From: JABSOG01 sp047617105
Lineage (GTDB): Bacteria; Pseudomonadota; Gammaproteobacteria; Enterobacterales; Alteromonadaceae
Direction: 5' to 3'
NCBI GenBank assembly: GCA_047617105.1
Contig: JBLGCB010000256.1
Location: 1-9,843, forward strand
Length of the DNA stretch: 9,843 bases
A model generated the notes under the pieces. The model saw nothing but the letters and a program-made list of their open reading frames with translations. It made no database searches and was not told the origin of the DNA. This document shows, piece after piece, positions 7,101-9,843 of this stretch; positions within the stretch are counted from its first letter, which is position 1, and every line of letters begins with the position of its first letter. The position numbers and the translations under genes are program-made.

Positions 7101-8680
7101 TTTAAGGGTAAGTCGAGCTCGTTATGTGTGCCGTCGTTACGGCCATGGTAAACCCCGTTGTTGCTATAAGCATCCAACTCGACGATATCCATTTCGGAGG
7201 TATTGCCAAGGCTGCCGACGACATAACCTTTTTGGCTGCTGTCGCCCCAAAAAATATTGTCCTCAATGCTGCTGATGGTTTGGCTGGGTGTGGTGCTGGC
7301 TTCGTTCAACGAGATGGCACGGTTATTCAGTGGAATAAACACCACGTTATTGTTCAATTCAACTTTACGACCATTTTGGTTAGAGCCGTTGAAGGTGATA
7401 AAAGTGCTGCTTTGCTTATCGTTAATATTGTCGAGCGCAACATTATTGCTGATATGCACGGTTTCGCCCGCATTGCCGGGGCCACTGAACATATACATGT
7501 CGCCAGACTCTCCGGCGTCTAAATTAACAAAATCAAATACCACGCTGTCGATGGTACGGCTGTTGTGCACGTTCATATAACCTGTGCCCATACTATATCC
7601 GTGGGGGTTGTATTTTTCACCACGAAAATAAACGTTCGAGGTTAAGGCGCTGCCCACCGGAATGGTGTCGGCGTTAAACAGCAACCAGCTGTCAACATTC
7701 TGCCAGCCTTGAACGGATAAGGTCGCGGCGAGGTCTTTGACCACCCAATCGCTCATTTGAAACTCAGAACGGGCGTAATATTCAACGCCACCGTCAACAG
7801 ACAGCCCGTTTAAATTAAACAGTGCGCTTTGAGTGGTTGAGCCATAAGACCCGGCGGTTCTAAACGCATTGGTGACCGTGGGGCTGAGAATGGTGAGGTT
7901 TTCTAGGTCACAGCTGCCGTTATCTGCCGCTGAATAACGCAGCATAAATTGGCCACTGTTGGTAAACAACACATTGGGCATAATGCAATCTTTGGTCGCC
8001 GTGGTGTTGTAGCCGTCGTGGATATAACCGCTGCTAAAACCATTGAGGTGAACGTTACCACCTTGAATGTTAGAGCCAAGAAACCCTTGTTTGTCGTAGG
8101 CAAAAGTGGCGGCTGAGCCAATTTTAAGGCCGAAAAACGCTTTATCTGCGGCGCTACTTTGAATCATCAGCGACGGTGCACGATAGTGCTGCGAAGCCGC
8201 TTGGTAACTTCGGGTGATACCCGTTAAACCATCAAAAACCACTTGGGCGGTACCATTAAGCTGGTTTTGGCTGGTGGGTTGGCTGGCATCCCAATCACCA
8301 TTAACGGTTAAGGTGACACCGTTTGAAATGATAAATTCACCGGTGAGTACCACAGTACCCGCTGCACTGCTGATTTGGCCAGCCGAAAAAGACTGGTCAA
8401 TGGTGACGGTGAAAGTGCCCGCATCCAAAATATCGCCATCTTGTGGCAAAATGCCAAAGGTGTCGGGATCTGATATGGGCCCTGATTGTAGCGCGGTCAG
8501 GGTTTGCTGCACGTTGCTGGTGGTTGTTGCTGAAGGTGAAGGTGATGATGATGGTGCTATGGCGTTTTGCACCATAGGGATTTGGGTTGATGAGGGGTTT
8601 ACTTCAATAGCTTGTATTGAAGCGCTGACAAAAACGGACGTGAGTATTACGCCGCTAACTTCCGATAGATACTTTGACAC
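4196..8680 (-). CDS. Large secreted protein: beta-helix, TSP3 hinge and GH74/sortilin-like beta-propellers (copy B)
   Basis: The product has 1494 residues. GTG at 8680 is the start, supported by AAGGGA (8693-8688) seven bases upstream and a good signal peptide (1-24, SIQA/I). A Ser/Pro/Thr linker follows (about 40-56), then a probable right-handed beta-helix (about 70-540) with turns such as ISNNVALDN and ELNNNVVF. Residues 642-705 hold two TSP3-type calcium loops (DADGDSIDD, DDDGDGVSN), each followed by a Cys-containing segment. From 708 to the end there are at least ten Asp-boxes, at 751, 851, 890, 1014, 1080, 1143, 1199, 1244, 1402 and 1447. The opening GFNSWGIRGGG and VGTDMGTAF resembles GH74 enzymes; D744 aligns with a catalytic Asp there. 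The second GH74 Asp cannot be placed, so the product may bind or cleave a polysaccharide. No sorting tag is visible at the C-terminus. Confidence 0.9.
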   Translation of the reverse strand: MSKYLSEVSGVILTSVFVSASIQAIEVNPSSTQIPMVQNAIAPSSSPSPSATTTSNVQQTLTALQSGPISDPDTFGILPQDGDILDAGTFTVTIDQSFSAGQISSAAGTVVLTGEFIISNGVTLTVNGDWDASQPTSQNQLNGTAQVVFDGLTGITRSYQAASQHYRAPSLMIQSSAADKAFFGLKIGSAATFAYDKQGFLGSNIQGGNVHLNGFSSGYIHDGYNTTATKDCIMPNVLFTNSGQFMLRYSAADNGSCDLENLTILSPTVTNAFRTAGSYGSTTQSALFNLNGLSVDGGVEYYARSEFQMSDWVVKDLAATLSVQGWQNVDSWLLFNADTIPVGSALTSNVYFRGEKYNPHGYSMGTGYMNVHNSRTIDSVVFDFVNLDAGESGDMYMFSGPGNAGETVHISNNVALDNINDKQSSTFITFNGSNQNGRKVELNNNVVFIPLNNRAISLNEASTTPSQTISSIEDNIFWGDSSQKGYVVGSLGNTSEMDIVELDAYSNNGVYHGRNDGTHNELDLPLNYTPDAPVVTSAPHFYDDQRRLKTYGISELGLVDGTAETAFTAFVTRHLSLNDMTRLGSMANHQDYVATHQGPLAVKDMIDWIKQGFVATTTTYHNSGSDLAALGLQVTPTFTLNDADGDSIDDRFDLVCPNTPAGEVINTQGCANSELDDDGDGVSNAVDICVETTPGAVLVDQGCSQAEIEGELLGFNSWGIRGGGAMAGYSINPFAQDMRFVGTDMGTAFRSLNKGVDWSPIRHTQTTYHYNLGYAAGFGFAGAKIILHAPQGLNPVRSINAGQTFAAPASFALVYSDDGEHLNDERIVGWYSDTVNVGTIYAMTSLGLWRSADEGDHWSFVYNGGGIKGLFIDNYESGKVYIATEDHILSSTDGISFSNHHTPNGHKIHRFSGGSNAINKTLTYASDETGLAIAASDAAGLVLDEVKATYARPSHAGDEVSAAMIYTSENGNDFAPTSQFMGSHLTMAQNDPMTIYATGTRNWGRDKGTSVYVSEDAGATWAVKLLQYDWDTGFTAWSDMEFTPVGLNVGWYDGGYYTMGINQLDSNQYGGSGNFFLYGTEDGGSKWLDLTNEYKGDIATPPVKTDEWASSGLNVTSVYDLKFNPANTNDIYAAYADIHGARSIDHGATWQILPSATNSIYDYAFHPTDDNTVYMVNSTQHDWPYQNLSLVGEGGVFKSTNKGDDWTRLTPTDSDYHRQYLSIGVDTARNTIYAGSHSDGISRSTDGGVTWTKFNAGLPANFAGHTFAMDLVIPQIEVLDNGNVYALVTGARPELTAQQTIDFGLQSNQYIEDTSGATTKYYSWLNADSTGIYLLDVVNGATSWTLLRGTIDTSGHGSWDPDHQPWKRPMSFAVDPNNSDVLWLTDMEFRTWQTAATGIWKSTDNGLTWQFKRQHTAALDIAISANDSNYVVVAGPVSWRNGGMQISKDGGTNWTMDERPQLQDNGHSVALDPLNTNKVVYGYSGGGMLYGDKF

Positions 8681-8687
8681 TGTGATT

Positions 8688-8693
8688 TCCCTT
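8688..8693 (-). promoter_or_regulatory. Ribosome binding site deciding the GTG start of copy B
   Basis: AAGGGA precedes GTG 8680-8678 by seven bases. No in-frame ATG with a better site gives a signal peptide, so the GTG start is preferred. The site lies only 13 bases from the nearest dispersed repeat copy. Confidence 0.7.
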
Positions 8694-8705
8694 TAAACAA
8701 TTTCA

Positions 8706-8819
8706 GGTCACTATCCAGCACATTCATCTTTTGCATCATAACGGCGTTATTCTCGTACTCAAACAGCGTAACTGTTCAGCGCACTCATCTTTCACACCAT
8801 AACGGCGTTATTGTCGTAC
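8706..8819 (-). repeat. Two tandem copies of a ~53-base dispersed repeat (minus orientation)
   Basis: Copies at 8706-8758 and 8767-8819 repeat with a period of 61 bases, joined by a CAAACAG spacer. Both contain ATAACGGCGTTAT, an inverted repeat around a central base. Read on the minus strand they begin GTACGA and end in a GCTG-AGT-ACC/ACG type motif, matching the plus-strand copies at 8858 and 8945. Confidence 0.85.
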
Positions 8820-8821
8820 TC

Positions 8822-8996
8822 AAACAGTTACATATGACCTATATGCGCCTATTTTCCGTGCGACAATGCCTTGTTCTGAAGCGAAATCTAAGCACGCTGA
8901 ATAGTTACCAAACAGTTACATATACTTATATGCGCCTATTTTCCGTGCGAGAATGCCTTGTTCTGAAGCAAAATCTAATCGCGCTGAACAGTGACC
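8822..8996 (+). repeat. Two tandem copies of the same repeat (plus orientation) with longer spacer
   Basis: Core copies at 8858-8909 and 8945-8996 lie in a unit of about 88 bases that also includes AAACAGTTACATAT and ATATGCGCCTATTTTCC. Cores begin GTGCGA and end GCTGAA-AGT-ACC. They are inverted relative to 8706-8819, so the whole block could fold as a long imperfect hairpin. An open frame across it (8834-9052) only reflects the repeat. Confidence 0.85.
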
Positions 8997-9297
8997 AATT
9001 TCAGGTGATAGGTCTAGCTGACCTGAGTCAAATCCTAGCGAGTAAATTATGACAGCGCAAGACTCGAGATTGGGTAACCATCGTTTAAAAACTCACCAAA
9101 GTGCTTAAATTTTAACAAAAATATCATAATGAACACGCAATTAACATGGCTCAAACTCGCCTCAATCCCTTTGTTCGTTCATTACTTGTCGTCAAAGAAC
9201 GGCAATAGAAACAACTGTTTGTACAATTTGATACGTAATGTGTAACAAATCATATTGTGCCTAGATGGCTGAGACAGATACCGTTCGTCGCAGATTT
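8997..9297. other. Unassigned intergenic DNA downstream of copy C
   Basis: About 300 AT-rich bases between the repeat block and the terminator of copy C. No gene, RNA or clear promoter was recognised. Because copy C ends in a strong terminator, the promoter of copy B must lie here or inside the repeat block. Confidence 0.5.
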
Positions 9298-9328
9298 AAA
9301 AAAGGGGCAACGACATAGCCGTTGCCCC
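9298..9328 (-). terminator. Intrinsic terminator of copy C
   Basis: Read leftward, GGGGCAACG and CGTTGCCCC form a perfect 9-bp stem with a 7-base loop, directly followed by six T (9303-9298). It lies 27 bases after the stop codon of copy C. Sequence and structure match the terminator after copy B. Confidence 0.9.
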
Positions 9329-9355
9329 TACCGGTTCTTAGTTAAAACCTCTTCC

Positions 9356-9843
9356 TTAAAACTTATCGCCATACAACATGCCGCCACCAGAATAACCATA
9401 AACCACTTTGTTGGTATCCTGTGGATCAAGCGTCACGGAATGGCCATTGTCTTGCAGTTGTGGCCGTTCATCCTGGGTCCATGTGGTGCCGCCATCCTTA
9501 CTGATTTGCATACCACCGTTATGCCAAGTCACTGGGCCTGCGACCACCACATAATTACTGTCAGTGGCTGAAATTTCAATATCCAGTGCGACGGTGTGCT
9601 GCTGTTTAAACTGCCAAGTAACACCTTTGTCGATGGATTTCCATATACCACTGGCGGTGGGTTGCCAAGTTTTGAACTCCATATCAGTTAACCACAACAC
9701 ATCACTATCGTTAGGATCAACCGCAAAACTCATTGGCCGTCTCCACGGCTGATGATCTGGATCCCAACTACCATGACCCGAGGTATCAACGGTGGTACGC
9801 AGCAGTGTCCAGCTGGTCGCATTATTGACCACATCGAGGAAGT
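9356..9843 (-). CDS. Secreted Asp-box beta-propeller protein, C-terminal part (copy C), 5' end outside window
   Basis: The frame is open from the window edge to TAA at 9358-9356, giving 162 codons that correspond to residues 1333-1494 of copy B. About 24 of the last 158 residues differ (roughly 85% identity by direct comparison) with no gaps. Two Asp-boxes are visible, SIDKGVTW and SKDGGTTW. The last 17 residues, ending YGYSGGGMLYGDKF, are identical to copy B. The N-terminal architecture of this copy cannot be seen, so it could be of the long (B) or short (A) type. It lies upstream of copy B in the same direction, separated by a terminator, so it is transcribed separately. Confidence 0.9.
   Translation of the reverse strand, partial: FLDVVNNATSWTLLRTTVDTSGHGSWDPDHQPWRRPMSFAVDPNDSDVLWLTDMEFKTWQPTASGIWKSIDKGVTWQFKQQHTVALDIEISATDSNYVVVAGPVTWHNGGMQISKDGGTTWTQDERPQLQDNGHSVTLDPQDTNKVVYGYSGGGMLYGDKF

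Noticed and set aside
7084..7580. Three overlapping plus-strand open frames of 63-132 aa
   Set aside because: All are antisense to the beta-helix region of copy B and have no supporting signals.
8214..8696. 160-aa plus-strand open frame
   Set aside because: It lies antisense to the 5' part of copy B, whose signal peptide and domain content are clear; composition is that of a shadow frame.
8706..8996. CRISPR array
   Set aside because: Repeats are 52-53 bases, divergent, in both orientations and with similar spacers; this does not fit a CRISPR array.
8834..9052. 72-aa plus-strand open frame with an internally repeated sequence
   Set aside because: Its internal repetition (MRLFSVR twice) is the dispersed DNA repeat read in one frame; there is no ribosome binding site.

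Overview
The window looks like chromosomal accessory DNA from a marine gammaproteobacterium, possibly Alteromonadales. This is inferred from a secreted multidomain protein with thrombospondin type 3 (TSP3) calcium repeats, an Rpn/YhgA-type nuclease gene, and moderate base composition. No marker gene fixes the taxon. No tRNA, rRNA, CRISPR array or recognisable insertion-sequence transposase was seen.

The backbone is a tandem array of at least three paralogous secreted beta-propeller genes on the minus strand. The start of copy A (1-871) runs off the left edge. Copy B (4196-8680, 1494 aa) is complete. The end of copy C (9356-9843) runs off the right edge. Copy B is built as signal peptide, Ser/Pro linker, probable right-handed beta-helix, TSP3 hinge, then a GH74/sortilin-like propeller region of about 790 residues with ten or more Asp-boxes. 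Copy A keeps the propeller but lacks the beta-helix and the TSP3 hinge; the hinge loss is an exact in-frame 195-base gap with GGCGA at both ends. Copies B and C end in the same C-terminus and are followed by the same hairpin terminator, so the terminator belongs to the duplicated unit.

Between copies B and A (872-4195) lies a patchwork. It holds a plus-strand lipoprotein gene (1282-2034), a complete Rpn-family nuclease gene (3009-4022), a near-identical duplicate of only its 3' part (2204-2536), and the isolated C-terminal nuclease-like domain of what looks like an AAA-like ATPase (2537-2896), joined in frame to the Rpn tail but separated from it by one TGA. The duplicated Rpn tail corresponds to the part that, in E. 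coli Rpn genes, is made separately from an internal start as an antitoxin.

Between copies C and B (8681-9355) there is no gene. It holds four copies of a roughly 52-base repeat, two in each orientation, next to the ribosome binding site of copy B; a fifth fragment of the repeat lies just after the lipoprotein gene.

The most interesting reading is a recombining family of surface or secreted glycan-binding or glycan-cleaving proteins, with a recombination-promoting nuclease and its possible intragenic antitoxin embedded in the array. The linkage is visible; the functional connection is inference.
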